A stretch of 64,000 bases of DNA from Ottelia alismoides. Lineage: Eukaryota; Streptophyta; Magnoliopsida; Alismatales; Hydrocharitaceae. The position numbers were made by a program, and so were the translations under genes. The stretch lies in assembly GCA_037367405.1 (NCBI GenBank), contig JAZKJV010010760.1, positions 884,001 through 948,000 of the forward strand, read 5' to 3'. A model generated the notes under the pieces. That model had not been told where the DNA came from, ran no database searches, and was given only the letters and a program-made list of their open reading frames with translations. Positions 1 to 13,708 of this stretch are shown in pieces. Every line of letters begins with the position of its first letter. The stretch's first letter is position 1.

Positions 1-177
1 ACGAGCAGTCGATCCGACAACATAACGATGATGTGACGGATACGACAATCTCTATGTCAACAAGTGGAGGGCTATTATTGAGAAAGAGAGGGGATGACCA
101 TGAGAAATTAGAGAGAGATAGAGATAGAGATTTTGTTGTATTTTACATTATGTAAATAAAAGGCTACTGCTATCATT

Positions 178-187
178 CTATTTATAC
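178..187 (-). promoter_or_regulatory. LTR TATA box, Copia A 3' LTR copy
   Basis: Read on the minus strand this is GTATAAATAG. The same box occurs at 7138-7147 in the sister LTR. The Copia B LTRs carry TATAAAAG at the equivalent place, followed by a conserved GAGGCAACCC..GCTCTTC stretch expected near the transcript start. Confidence 0.6.
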
Positions 188-427
188 TACTTTGGATGTC
201 CATAGATCACAATCCATGTGCTCACAAATTCAGTGGTTGACATTGATTTGTGCTTTTAATCAGTGGTCCTGATATTGTTGTGTTTTAATTACCAACAATA
301 AATTTGTTGGCTTTTAATTAAATTTAATAAATTGAAATCAACCATTATATTTCAATTTAAATCATACAACCAAGGATGGAATTAATTGGTATGGATGGAG
401 CCCCTTCCATATATGGGGTGGACGACC

Positions 428-453
428 ACCAAGTTGAGAGAGCTCAACTTGGT
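428..453. repeat. Perfect 11-bp inverted repeat in the Copia LTR
   Basis: ACCAAGTTGAG, a four-base loop AGAG, then CTCAACTTGGT. The sister LTR keeps the hairpin at about 7389-7412. Other Copia LTRs in the window have a hairpin of different sequence at the same place (53752-53788). Confidence 0.8.
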
Positions 454-1541
454 GTCCGCCCTTGTATGGCAAGAGGGCTTCATCATTCCAATTTTGTCGA
501 GATATTATTCTCCAACAATAATTCCACATATGCAATAACTTTTATAGCATAATTATTCACAAAAAATAATTCCAAATTATTTTGCCATAATTTCAATCAT
601 GCCATTGATATATTGTGAATCATATTCACAAATCCAAAATAAATGTAATTGCATTTACAATTAATTGTTCAATGTGAATCCAATTCACATTAATAATTAA
701 TCAGTAAAGACAAATTATAATTATCTCTCTAACATATTATTAATCACATTTATGATGTCCATGAATAATATGGATAGTGCTATCCACACTATTCACAACC
801 TTGATAACTTAATCACATTTAATCATCTTGGATATCTATTCTCATGAGCCCAAATAATATGAATCAAATTCAAATTATTTATAATAATTAAATCACATTT
901 AATTATCAATTTTGCTCAATGCTAAGATGTAATATCAATAATGGATTATTCTTGAACTCTTAGAATAATGCGCTTTATCTGCGGACACTTGGATATAAGG
1001 ACAAGGCGAGTGTACATTACACATATAATGACTTGGATATTGAGATCATATATCAAATCCAGATCTCGGGGACCTCCCATAGATGTTTGATTAAATCAAA
1101 TTCGTAAATCTAATCTTCTCATTGCATCTGAATCACACTCAGACCAATGTCCAACATTAGGACCGAGATTAGATTAGTTCTCACATTCGGTCACTAAAAT
1201 CCAGACCTATTTCATCACTCCCTCGAAATGGAAGCGTCATGGTTATACAATTGTTTATTGATCACATCACCCCTAGGTATTCCTAATACCTGTACATCCT
1301 GCATACTGCAAGACCTAGAATAAACCTGAAGATTTTCTATCTTATTTATATTGTCTCCTTCAGGGTTTTATCATTAGGTTTCTCACATGATCATTCAATG
1401 TCGGTATTCATAATATACTTTCCAAAAGCATATATCATACCTTTGTATTGATCATATACTTTCGAAAATCATATATCAAACCTACAAATTCGGTCAAGCT
1501 TTGAAAGCAAGACGACCGTGCATGGAATTTGATCCCAATAT

Positions 1542-2760
1542 CCAAAGAAAGATACTTAGAGATCACTATCTCTAAAGTCTTGTCATCTTTAAAGGTAATT
1601 TTGGTACTACAATCAAGTGTTTTATCTTCATAGTAGGATCAGTAACAGTTACTACTCCCACTGCATGGAAGACATCTAACTTTTGTACACATCTAGCATA
1701 CCTTGAGCTTCCGATAGCTAATGCACTAGGGCATGTACCTTTGACATTGATTTCTTCAACACTTTGAGGTGCTATCCCTTTAGAAAGGTCAGTACCATAT
1801 CTTAAGGGAAAGAAGCCTTCATTGGGGTTTTACCAAAATTAGAATATGTTCAAGGTGTACTACTAATGTGATGGTCCCAATGCCCTCTTCTATTTTCTTA
1901 TAAACAACTTGAGAACTAAGATCTAAGAGGTATCCTCGAGATCATATCTCAAGGTATGGAATAACCAGACCGTAAAATGCTCCTCATCATTCTTATCTCG
2001 TTCCAAATGATTAGGATTTCATCTACATTTAGCACGATGAACACAATGACACTCTGACTAGTTTTACGTGGTTCATCAAGATTTTGTATGAAATCATAAC
2101 TGTTATAATTTCATTAAATTTGATGTTCCAAATACAAGAAGATTATTTGAGTCGATAGATGGAGTATTTTTGCTTGCATATCTTGCCATCCTCAACAATG
2201 AGCCATGGGGCTACTTCATATGAATATCCTTGATGAGGAACTCATAGAGGAATGCAATCTTGACTCCTATCTTGTAGATGTCATAGTCAAGTTGTGTAGC
2301 CATAGTTACAAATATTCTGATGGGTTTTAGCAAGGTCACTGAAGAGAAAGTCTCACAGCAAGCGATGTCTTCTCTTCATGTGTATCTTGTGGATATGAGC
2401 TGTGCTATGAAGGTCTCTACCTTCTCACCAGGTTCCCTCTTTCTCTTGAAGATTCATTTACATCTTTACAGGTCTTACCCATATAGGTGGATCCTTGAGG
2501 GTCTATATACAACACTTGTATATGAAGTCTACTTTAGACGTTATTGCCAATACCCATCGTTCCATGCCATGATCTTTAGAAGCTTCATCGTACGAAGTTC
2601 AAACATTGTCAGACTTATCTGACACATGGAATACATCCTCAAATTAATTTGACGAGGTATGAGTGTTTCATCTTTAATTGTCCTTTTAATTTCCGATTTC
2701 GGGAGCCTCATTATCTTCTCAAGATTCAATGAGTTCCTTTACTTTATCTACATCTTGATT
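1542..2760 (-). pseudogene. Copia A reverse transcriptase / RNase H remnant
   Basis: The minus strand is collinear with the Copia B RT region (50486-51660) and its RNase H start. The N-terminal RT portion lies at about 2150-2730. The active-site block reads as N-V-D-E-I-L-I-I, with codons at 2018-2029, where Copia elements normally have Y-V-D-D-I-L. At about 1542-1800 the frame reaches the region that precedes the RNase H domain and then stops at the LTR junction. Stops and frame changes break every frame; the longest open piece is about 60 codons. In a live element this protein copies the RNA genome to DNA. This copy cannot. Confidence 0.75.
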
Positions 2761-4100
2761 CTCAAAAAAAGGTCATCCTCTTAGAATCATATTCTTAGAG
2801 ATGAAATCTTTTAAGAATCTCGAGGTCACTAAGTAGTCATCCAATACCATACTTTATATTCTTAATGAGGTAACACTCTATAGTGCAAGATTCTAGCTTA
2901 CTTGCATCCATGCTATGGTCATGGACCAAGCAACCTTAAATAATCAAGGATCTAACACTAGGATAGGTTCCAGACCATAGCTTAAGAGAGTCTCTATTTT
3001 GGATTTGCAAATAATATTATTAAGGATATATATTTTAGTCTCTACTATATATACATGGAAACTAAGAGGTAATTATGCTAAGGTTCATCATTGAACAAAT
3101 CATGTCACACATGATCTAATTGTATCTCCCAACAACTCTACAGAGTTTAGGTGTACTATGAGTGAGATAGGAATTATATTCATATCTCCAAAGGTATTCC
3201 TTAAATGCATCCAATCGGTACTTGCTACCTAGGTTAGATCAAATTCACTTCATCTTTCTTCTAACTTTGGTTCTCAACCAAAATTATGAAATCTCTGAAC
3301 ATTTCAAAGCTTTCTAAGGTGAAGGGAAGAAATCACATATCATAAATAATCATCGAATGATATCACATATCATCACTGTTTATTTTGATGTAGATGATCC
3401 ACATGCATCAATATGCATGAGATCTTGAATACCTTGGCATCTTACACTATTCTCATAGAATGGTGTATTGGAAATTTTACTTTTGAATATAATATTCATA
3501 AGTATGCAATATTTGAAATTTCATACATTCTCAAGCTTCATCTCTAGTCTATTGATCTCATCAATAGACATATAAACAAGGTTTGATTCCATATCATTGT
3601 CAAATGATCTTCATCCTCTTATTGATCTTTTAACGTTTAATTTTCAGTATTAGAAATGCCAATAAACCATTCATAAATTTTCTAATTTTGTAGAGTCCTC
3701 CAGATGTCAAACTGCTATCTGGAATATATCCATCATAACTCTTTATGATAGGTTTATTCAAGAATTCATGTTCATTTTCATCATTTAGAAATAAATAATG
3801 AATGCACTCTAATATCTAGGTCCTAGAGACATTCTCTAAGTAAGGGCTCTCCCATTGAAAGTATGAAGTCTATTTATCCAATAGAGATTGTTGTAACACA
3901 TTGCATCAATATCTGTGTGAATGACTATTAAACCTTAACATAAAAATTTCCAGTCATCTAAAACATATGCAATCGATTACAAGTGCTATTAGAAGAATAA
4001 GATACAATTATTAGACTTTGATCTTATCTAATAAGAAATTCAATTTCAATGATTACATGTAGATACATAATATTTTGATGCCATATCTGAGTCCTTCTTT
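2761..4100 (-). pseudogene. Copia A integrase-region remnant
   Basis: Minus-strand sequence at about 3380-3500 corresponds to 49740-49860 of Copia B. That region translates as the junction between the integrase zinc-binding segment and the catalytic core (a CEYC pair followed by an H-I-D-V-like strand). No open frame of useful length remains. Only part of the domain can be read, so its limits are approximate. Confidence 0.5.
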
Positions 4101-6547
4101 AAGGATGTTAGATAGCCTACATAGTCGTACTATCAATACATCGGCTTGTTGCAGTATTGACATTCATACAACTCTTTGGATGTCATATGTATGGAAGTCA
4201 CAGAAGTATAGTCAACTCTTTGAGTTTCCTTCTCACATGGGTCAGAGCCATGCTTCCACTACGCCTCCATCATCTATAAACAACCATTACTTAGGACAAA
4301 GGATCTCTTATTTTAAACTCAAAAGATTTCAATATAAGAGTATTTCAACATTTATACATGCTTCGTTAAATTCATACAATATAAATATTATGAAGCTTCA
4401 TGAATGACTAGTGTATAGATAGTAGAATGACGAACTCATCATATCAATATCCATCTTAACTCAAAGACTTTGGTTCAGGCAGGTACTCAAACATTTTGAG
4501 TACATCTCTTATCGAGCCACCATTCTGCATAATGCAGTGAAACATGTCATTCATGATTAAATGTCGCGAGCGTATATGTATGCCAAAATATGTTCTTAGA
4601 TTTTTATAAGGATTATTTGACAATTACGATCATCATCGACATGATACTTCTAAAGCACACTCGATGAGAGATGAAGACTATAGAGATACACAAACCCTAG
4701 GTTGTTGTTTATTTAATTACTATTCCTCATTATTATGAGGAAACTTGCACATTGCAACCACATACATTATGTGTCCAATTGTAAGTACAATATCTTGATC
4801 ATGAATCCAGTTCATGAGAATTTACTGGTTATTATTAAGTATAATTTTTGAGTGGGATTAATGTAGGTTATGTGAAATAAGATAATTTGAATAAATTCAT
4901 ATTTTGCATTGATTTAGGATTTTATATCAATGTTGTCTTGTCTTGTTAACTCGGAAAGTTTATTCCCTTGTTCACTTTCAAAGTAAGAGATATACTTACT
5001 ATTATATATCAAGAAAGATCTAGGATCTCCTTTCTTATCTTTGTTACATCCCAGTAATATAAGAAATTGTAACTCGGATAAAAAGAAGCAGGAACTCATT
5101 CTGCCTTTCAAGTCCAATTTGCATTTCCCAATTGGGTCTTTAACACATAGGCCCACCATCCCTAAGGTAATGTTGACACGTCGTTAATTGAACCAACTGT
5201 CAACAGGAATAGCACTCGCCATGTGTAATTCAATATTGCCCCAATATCATGAGGACTCGATATTGGGGTCACTACACATACGACCTTACTCTTTAGAGAA
5301 GCAGAAAGGCTGATCTAGATTCTCTTGTATGTAAGAGCTGTTACTTCAGACAAGTGTCTCCTACATACAATCCCTAGTGACAGAACCCTTCACCTTGACA
5401 GGAGACCATGGATGTCACTTATGTGATCCTCCACATCATGTTCAAATTTTTAATTAATCATTATGAATTATATTCACATAATTAATTCTTCCAAGGGAAA
5501 TACTACTCTATTCATAATAGAGTATTTTTGGATATAATTCATTTAATCATATTAAATCAATTATCAATCCAATTCAATCAACCAACAAACAATCTTGATT
5601 TTTACTAAGAGGATGGTATAATCTCAAAATATATATTGTTCAAATTTTAATAATTAGAAAGTATCTCATGATCATTTCAAGCATTGTTCTTTCCTTACTT
5701 GCTGTCATGGCCAATACTTATAGGACATGGGACAGATCGCTCACGGAGCAACCTGCTACCCCAACGATCTCCGACTAGACACCATATCCACCTCAGGTCA
5801 GGATAATGTGATTTGATCATATTGTATTTGAGATGATAATCAATTTTTCAACTGAAGTTATACTATCAAAATCATTTTGATTAATTTTATAAGGAGATTT
5901 GCTAAACAAATCCTATTCAAGTATCAATGTTTGTTCGAAAGTTCATTATAACAAAAAATAATCGATATTAATTATCTTATCATATTGATTATGGCCATTC
6001 AAAAATAATCATCATTGATAAATATTTCAAAAATATTTAATAAATAATTATTCCAGAAGATTAATCATTAATTTTCATGAATTAATTGAATGACAATCAC
6101 AAGATTTTTATTTTCCAACAATGACACATGTTTACTAAAACTAACAAATCTTGAGCAAATGAACTTCAAATCAAGCAAAAAAAATTTATTTGGTTTTCCA
6201 ATTTGATTTAAAACAGAATCTAGTGATAAATACACATTTCTAGGCTAAAACCGTAGTTATCTCTTGATAACATTCTAAAAAACCATTCCCGTAACGACGA
6301 ATACATATCCATTAAAACGATCACAACTTGAGCAAACAGATTCCAAATCACGCAAACTCAAGTCCTACGGTTTGTTAATAAGATAGGAAACATAATACAA
6401 GAAATAAACTCTCATTTGAAGGTATTTAAATAGGGCAAAAAAATCACATAAAACAAGGTTGCGTGAACAAAATGCGATGAAAATTCGCCCAACCAAAATG
6501 CCCAAGTCATCTTAGGTTTATGGATCACATCCAAAACCTCCAACCTA
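4101..6547 (-). mobile_element. Copia A leader and gag region, decayed
   Basis: This lies between the primer binding site and the integrase-like region of the minus-strand element, where leader and gag belong. Segments match the equivalent part of Copia B on the other strand: 4914-5155 against 47300-47520, 5720-5800 against 46670-46740, and 4130-4230 against 48210-48330. I could not recognise Gag motifs in any frame. The open frames of 60-110 codons here are short and unshared. Confidence 0.6.
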
Positions 6548-6559
6548 GCTCTGATATCA
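6548..6559 (-). other. Copia A primer binding site (tRNA-iMet type)
   Basis: The minus strand reads TGATATCAGAGC, one base off the canonical plant Copia site TGGTATCAGAGC. It starts two bases after the LTR end (..CCTTCA), which fixes the 5' LTR boundary at 6562. Confidence 0.85.
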
Positions 6560-6561
6560 CT

Positions 6562-7489
6562 TGAAGGATACGGTAAGATCCTTAAGCGCATCATGGAACC
6601 ATGATGATTGCATTATATGCGATCAGGAGAGACTAGTCATACTAGTTGCTCGGAGCAACGAGATTTAAAAAGTTTAAAGCGATGAAATCAAAATATCCGA
6701 GAATGCTTCTTAGATCATTTCATCTAAACGACATGCATGTATTGTGGTTACCTCTTGAAGTATGGTTGTGATCGAGTCTCTAAACGAAAAGATATCTTGC
6801 CTCAATTCCGATCCAACTGAGGAGATGCTTGCGAGCGTGTTGATGAAACACATGGTCCTCGCAATCCATGTTGATGATCCAGACAACGAATCTCCTAATC
6901 TCATCTCATGAGATACAACATCATCTTCACGAGCGAGGTGCGCCAAAGGAGATGGAGATCCACAAGCAGTCGATCCGATATCATAACCGTGATGCGGCGG
7001 ATACGAGGATCTCTAGGTCAACAAGTGGTTGCCACATTGTTGAGAAAGAGAGGGGACAACAATCAGAAATTAGAGAGAGATAGAGAAAGATTTTGTTGTA
7101 TTTCACATTGTGTAAATAAAAGGCTAGGGCTACCCTTCTATTTATACTATTTTGGATGCCCACGGATCACAATCCATGTGCTCACAAATTCAATGGCAGA
7201 GATGGATTTGTGCTTTCTATCAATGGCCATGATCTTGTTGTGTTTTAATTACCAATAACAATTTTTTTGGTTTTAATTAAATTATATATATTGTAATCAA
7301 TCAATATATTTCAATTTAAATCACACAACCAAGGATGGAATTAGTTGGAATGAATGGAGCCCCATTTCATATATGGGGTGGATGGCTACCAAGTTGAGGG
7401 AGCTCAACTTGGCCGTCCAGCCTTGTATGGCAAGAGAGCTTGATCATTTAATTTTGTTGAGATATTATTCCCCAACAATAATTCCACAT
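6562..7489 (-). mobile_element. Copia A, 5' LTR, part interrupted by Tat-B
   Basis: The left edge TGAAGGATACGG is the LTR end read on the opposite strand. The sequence aligns with 1-529 from 6960 onward. Similarity to the sister LTR stops at 7489, exactly where the TGATGAATC start of the Tat-B LTR begins. The missing part may continue at 39236. Confidence 0.85.
7138..7147 (-). promoter_or_regulatory. LTR TATA box, Copia A 5' LTR
   Basis: GTATAAATAG on the minus strand, conserved with 178-187. A GA/CT-rich stretch follows downstream (minus strand, about 7040-7090). Confidence 0.6.
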
Positions 7490-8788
7490 TGATGAATCTT
7501 TATTTCATCACCCTTATTCTATCATTTCGGCCTTAAAAACCTTAGCTAATACATGTATATAGCGTTATTTTGTACAAATTAACATTCACTATTGTTCTAT
7601 TTATTGTATATGAAATACAATTTTTATGCCAAAATTATAGAATAAAGGAAATAAAAGAAAAAGAATAAAATACCAAATATATTTTATGACCCTAAACCTC
7701 GAGACCAAGTCAAGAATTAATTTGGTCGATAGGGAATAAAATCAAGTCAATAAACTTTGTACATGAAAGTTATAGATAAAATTAAAAAATACAAAATTGG
7801 TTTTATACAAAAATAATATACAATGTACATAATATAGTTAAAATAAGAAGCCAAAATCTCAACTTCCCAGACCCATATCTCTTAAATAAAAATAAAAATA
7901 TATCAAAATCACCTTTAATTGTATATAACCTTTAATAAGCTATTTTATGAAGGTTGTTTCATATATTTTAGAGTTAAGGTGTGAAAGTTAGGTTTCAGAC
8001 CACTATTGTACAACAAACCTATATAAAATATTCATTTTATTTATTCTTTAATACTTTTACAAATTTATATTTGTATAATTTTTTAAATAGTATTTATAAT
8101 ATATTATATACTTAGAACAGAATAAAACCATAAATAAAACACAAAATAAAATATCTATGAAAATACATAGATGAAATACCTATACTTATATCTATATACT
8201 ATATATCACTATTTATTATATACATAATAGATCAGAAAAATGTAATAAAAATATATTTGTCTATATAAAAATAAGTTATAAATATATAAAATATTAGAAT
8301 AAAATAATAAAATAAAAATTTCAAAATAAAATAAAATACACAAAACATAGGTCAATATACCTATAAACACACTTGTAAAAAGTAACTAGTAATAAATTAA
8401 CACGTAAAAATAAATAAAATCATATTAAAATACTACATAAAATAATAAACATTTTTTTATACTCAAAAATTAATAAAATCATTTATTATTTTTAATTAAT
8501 TATTTTTTAATAAAACCAATCTTTCTGTCCAGTAGTGTCCGATCTAGACCAATCAGGAGGCTGGGACTATTGACCTTAGTCAAAAGCCTCCTCTCTCTTC
8601 CTTGAGTTGCCAGAATGTCAGACCCTTGGATTTCTCCCATTTTTCTGCTAGAGATCATGATGCTCTGGCTAGGCATGATGCACAATTCATGGAGATTAAG
8701 CATCCTTGAATCACACCCTAGCCAATGATCTAATCAACTCTCCTTGATTAAGCCGCATGTCTAGATCAATAAGCTCCAACTTCCTTGT

Positions 8789-8797
8789 CTATAAATA
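8789..8797 (+). promoter_or_regulatory. Tat-B LTR TATA box
   Basis: CTATAAATA, followed about 30 bp later by the conserved GTACC..TCTCTTGATCCC block, which also appears at 22193 and 36304. In the 3' LTR copy the box has decayed to CTGTAAATA (about 22174). Confidence 0.6.
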
Positions 8798-10789
8798 ACA
8801 CCCAAGTGCGTACCTTCGTCTCTTGATCCCACTTAGAGATTCGCTCTGTGTTCTTGTCTATGTGTCAAAGTCCTGGTGATAGCGGAAGGCCTTCCCCGAG
8901 CTCGAAGACGACGAAGCAAGGAAGAGACGACAATCCACGACAGTGCTCTGACCTGCCCTACTCCCTACCAACATAGCAGGTATGAGAGTTATTTCCTAGG
9001 TAGATTTTAATCCCGCGATTTCAATTCCGTTGCTAGATTAGTTTTTAATATAGTAGATTAGCTAGGATACACTTTGTTCGATCGTCAATGCCACACGGGT
9101 TCGACTATTCCACTGTGAAAGCAATGTTCTCCGACCATGCTTGCCCCACACCATCTTCCCCAACACATTCTTTATCTGATCCACTATCTAGACCAACCTG
9201 ATAGGCCCTCGGTCAACGAATCGGGGTGCCTCCTCTGTCATACGCCAAAGCCCCTACCATTCCATTCATTTCCCGTGCATTCAACTTCAAAACAGGCCGA
9301 GCTTCATCATCTCGAGCCATAGAATCGCTTCGTGCAGGTTCCAGGTTGAGTGGACCCCTCTTGGGTCGATTTTGAGCCGCTCAAAGGGTCTCCAGGTGCT
9401 CTACCTTCTCCGACAGACCATGACATCATCACTGGGTCCTGGACCTACTCGAGCACACCATTAACTGCGCACGAGCGCCACAGTCGTGTGGAGACAAGAA
9501 TCATCACCGAAGAACCTAGAGGAGAGAGGAATCAATGATCGAAGCTCAAGGAAGCCCACCTTCCTCCCTATTCGTCTAAAGGAGGAATATGGATTCGACG
9601 GAGGGCGTGCCCCAGATCCATCATCAGCCGTCGAATCTTCAGAGCCTTGACCATTATATCTCCTCCAGAGATCTATTATCAAATGTCAGATGCAAGGGGT
9701 ATCAAATGACTAGATGATACGACATGTTTAAGTTAAAAGATCGCGACCGTTCACCAACGCTACGTTGGGGGTAAATTGCATATCTTCCTCCCGCCCTTTT
9801 GTATTTATGTATTAGTTTTGTAAATATATTGTGTAACATAAATAAATTGGATTTTTGCATAGAGGCCCCCGGTGTCTATAGATATTACAACTAGGTCCAG
9901 TCTAGCCCAGCTCACATGTCATCCCACATGAGCTGGGAAAATTTCATATATACCCATGTGAGTTATTGTATTTCTATTTAGTCTAATGAATTTTACAATA
10001 AATTTTATATTTTTGGAAAAAATTCATGCATATCAGTATTTTTAAGTTTAATTGCAAAAATGCCCTTCCAAGTTCATGTATTTTTGGTGCTTGAATTTCA
10101 TTAATTAAAAATAGCACATATGCTCTAATAATTATGCAAAAATAGGGTTAAATACTTGCTATGTTCTTTAACAACATTTTTTATTTTAGCATTTTGGGCA
10201 ATTTAACTATTTATTAAAAATTTAAATGAGCACATTTTATTCCTGTTTGACTTGAAAAATACCAAAAAAATAGAAAAACTTTTTAAAAACTCCAAAAAAT
10301 TATATGTTATTTATTTCAATATTTTAGCTTTCCAGACCATAAACCCCTAAAAATAAAAAGAAAAGAAAAACCATAAAAATAAAAATCTCCAAAATCCAAC
10401 AAAAATATTAAAAATCACCGAAAATCCTATTTTTATCTCTGATTTTTCTTTATATTTCTATCTATCTATTAAAATTTATTTGAAGAATTTTGGATTTTAT
10501 TTGAAATTTTATTCTTCTATTCAATTCAGTTTGGTTATTAAATATCTGATTTGGGATATTTTTTACTTTAAAAATCCATAAAAAATTAGCAAAAATTCCA
10601 GAAAAATCACAAAAACATGAAAAATTAATTTAAAACCCAAAATAATTTATTCCTTATATTTTTTATTTTTATTAGTACTATAATTATATTACCCTATATT
10701 GTATATAGCCTTATATATTCTTATATTATGTAACTGATTAAAAAATCAGAAAAATGTAAAAATATATATTAAAAAAAGAAACATATATA

Positions 10790-13223
10790 TGGGAAGGATA
10801 TGGAAAAATCCTTAAGCGCGCCACGAAAGCATGGAGATCGCATTATATGCAATCAGGAGCGACAAGTCGCATTAGTTGCTCGGGGCGTCATAATTTAATT
10901 TTTTTAAATGATGAATCCACATGATGCAAGAACACTTCTCAATTAATTTCATCTAAACCAAAATTAGGTATTAAGGTCACCTCTTTAAGAGTGGTAGTGA
11001 TCGAGTCTCTAACGGAAGATACATTCTGTCTCAAGTCCGATCCAGCGTAGGAGACACTTTCGAGCACGCTGATGAGAAGCATGTTCCTCGCAATCCAAGT
11101 TGAAGATACAAGCGACGAACCTCTAGATCTCGTCCAACAAGATCTGGTGTCTTCTTCACGAGCGAGGCACACCGTAGGAGATGTACATCCACGAGCGGTC
11201 AAAGCAGTGGCACAACGGTGTGGCATCGACATCGACTCTCTCTATGGTACATGGGGGACAACCACTAAGAGGGATAGAGATGGGGCGTGTACAAAGAGAA
11301 AGAGAGAAAGAGAGAGACTTACAGATATTTTGTATCAAGAAGAGCTAGGGTTGCCTCTTATTTTATAGTATTTTGGGAGTTCATGGATCACAATCCATGT
11401 GAAACACAACTCAATGGTTGAGATTGATTTGTGTTTCTATTCAATCTCCACGTTGTTGTTGTAAAAACAAGATAACAAATAATTAATTTAAATCAAATTA
11501 AGTATAGAGATAATATCAATGTAAATAATTTGACTAAATCAATAATTAATTAAGGGATAAGGAAGGCTGAAACCCACCTTCCACATATGGTGGGGACGAC
11601 CACTTGATGAAGTCAGGGTGGCCGTCCACCATCCACATATGGAAGGTGGTTGCCCTTCCAATTATGGGAGATTTTAATTATTTACAACAACATTTGTTGT
11701 AAATTATTTAGCAAAAATAATTCCAAATTAATTACATGAATAATGGAACCATGCTATTTAATAAACATGAATCATATTTGCAACCCAGAATAAAATGTAA
11801 ATTGTATTTCCAATTAATTTCCAATATGAATCTGATTCACATTAACAATTAATTTGAAGATACTATTTACATCAAGCTCTCTCTAACAAATTATAAATCA
11901 CATTTATAATATATGTACACAAGTAATATGAATAGCACTATACTCGTTATTCATATCCTTTATAATTAAATCATAATTAATCATCTTGGATCTCTTATTC
12001 TCATGTGCCCAAATAACATGAATCACATACACGTTATTCTCATCCTTGATAATTATATCACAATTAATTATCTTATATATCTCTCCTTATATGTCCAAAT
12101 AATATGAATCAGATTCAAAATATACATGATAATTAAATCACATTTAATTATCCATTTTTCAATGCTTGGATACATTATCAAAAATGAAATTATTCTTGAA
12201 CTCTTTCAAGAACAACACGCTTTCTCTAAGGATACTTGGAGATAAGGACATGGCGATTGCACATTCCACGTATAGCGATTTGGATATTGAGATCACATCT
12301 CAAATCCAAATCTCGGGGACCTCCCATAGATATTTGATTAAATCAAAGTCGTAGATTTAATCTTCTCATTGTATATGAATCACATTCAGATCAATGTCCA
12401 ACATTTGGACCAATATTAGATTACTTCTCTAGTGAGAGGAGTCACTAAAATGCAGAACTGTTTCATCACTCCCTCAAAATGGAAGCGTCATGGTTAAAAA
12501 ATCATTTATGATCACATCACCCTCAGGTATTCCTAATACATGTACATCCTACACACTGGAAGACCTAGAATAAACATGAAGTTTTAGATATATTTAGACT
12601 GTCTTCTTCAGTGTTTTATCATTACGTTTCTCATTTGATCATTGGGAGTTAGTATCGATCATATACTTTCTAAAAGCATATATCATACCCAGAAATTGAT
12701 CATATACTTTCCAAAAGCATATATCGAACCAACAAATTCGGTCAAGCTTCCAAAGCGAGACGACCATGCATGGAATTTTATCGCAATATCTCATGAGTGA
12801 GCTCATGTCTTTTGATTCAGTAAATGAATCTGCATGATCCCTTTGAGAGATTGTATTACTCATATGCCCTTGTATACATAGTTGTGCGCCGGTGTATAAA
12901 CCTTGATTAGGCCATCAACCTATCATTTCTAGCAAATGTACATCCTCGACATATAGTAACACATCTGTCTCTGGTCATAGGATGCATGCCTATATCGTGA
13001 CAGCATATGACATAGGTCTTTGGTTATATCAATCTCCTTAAGTCAACTCTTTGACCTAATGTATCTAACACTTCTGAATCTCTATTCCTATGTAGAGGAC
13101 CTATATAAGGAAATCGGTCAGATATCAGCCAAAAGAGAAAGGACTGCCATCTTCTAATCAGGGAATGATATTTGCAACAACATTTATTGCATAATGGCTC
13201 ATCATGGGCTCGCATGTCCAATA
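10790..13223 (-). mobile_element. Solo Copia LTR inside the Tat-B 5' LTR
   Basis: A whole LTR of the Copia A/B family without interior. The left edge GGAAGGATATGG..CCTTAAGCGC matches 6562-6590. The right edge CGCATGTCCAATA is the reverse complement of the LTR start (canonical TGTTGGACATGCG, here TATTGGACATGCG). Flanks are ATATA (10785-10789) and ATATG (13224-13228), a target duplication with one change. TATAAAAT on the minus strand lies at 11360-11367. LTR-LTR recombination is the usual origin of such solo LTRs. Confidence 0.85.
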
Positions 13224-13690
13224 ATATGTACATGTATGCAAATAATTATGTGTATTCCTTATGTGTATATCTCTACCTCTGTGTATATATGTGTACATAA
13301 GTATGTATATTAATCTAATATACTATTATTATCAACAACTAATGTACATACACTTACTATTATTTAATCAATTATAAAAACAAAAAATATGTATACATAA
13401 AGTTAAAAACCCAACAAAAATAGAAATAAAAGGATATTTGTACATAATATAAATTGATTAGCAATAATCATAGGCTACCTAACTTGCTCTCTATTGCTTG
13501 ACCTCTACAAGATTCCATGCTATATATTTTATGTTGTAGAGTATAATAAATTTTAACTCTACATTTTTTCTATTCATTGATTAATTGATATTGCAGGTTA
13601 ATTGTTTCTTAATTAGGGTTTCTTGAGCGGTCTTGCATAGATTGTGGTCTCGCCTTGTGAGACCGTTCGACCCTAGAAAAAGCTATCAAA

Positions 13691-13708
13691 TGACACCGTT
13701 GCCAGGGA
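13691..13708 (+). other. Tat-B primer binding site (tRNA-Asp type)
   Basis: TGACACCGTTGCCAGGGA, three changes from the canonical TGGCGCCGTTGCCGGGGA used by Tat/Athila elements. It follows the LTR end by two bases. Confidence 0.85.

Larger units (their letters stand above)
1..1541 (-). mobile_element. Copia A, 3' LTR, truncated at both ends
   Basis: This segment aligns by eye with 6960-7489, the 5' LTR of the same minus-strand element, from the first base through the AATTCCACAT at about 520-530. Beyond that it matches the other Copia LTRs of the window (11700-12780, and 52680-53600 on the opposite strand). The window opens inside the LTR. At about 1541 the LTR passes directly into RNase H-like pol sequence. 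The first several hundred bases of the LTR (its U3 start), the polypurine tract and the end of pol are therefore deleted. Confidence 0.85.
7490..13688 (+). mobile_element. Tat-B, 5' LTR, with a nested solo Copia LTR
   Basis: The LTR starts TGATGAATC at 7490 and ends TATCA at 13688, two bases before a tRNA-Asp-type primer site. The nested Copia LTR occupies 10790-13223. Without it and one target copy the LTR is about 3,760 bp. Bases 7490-8850 match 20760-22221, and about 8812-9770 match 36304-37265, both assigned to the 3' LTR. A CTATAAATA box lies at 8789. An imperfect hairpin (CCCAGCTCA../..AGCTGGG) sits at 9906-9937 in the AT-rich U5-like half. No gene is seen in it. Confidence 0.85.
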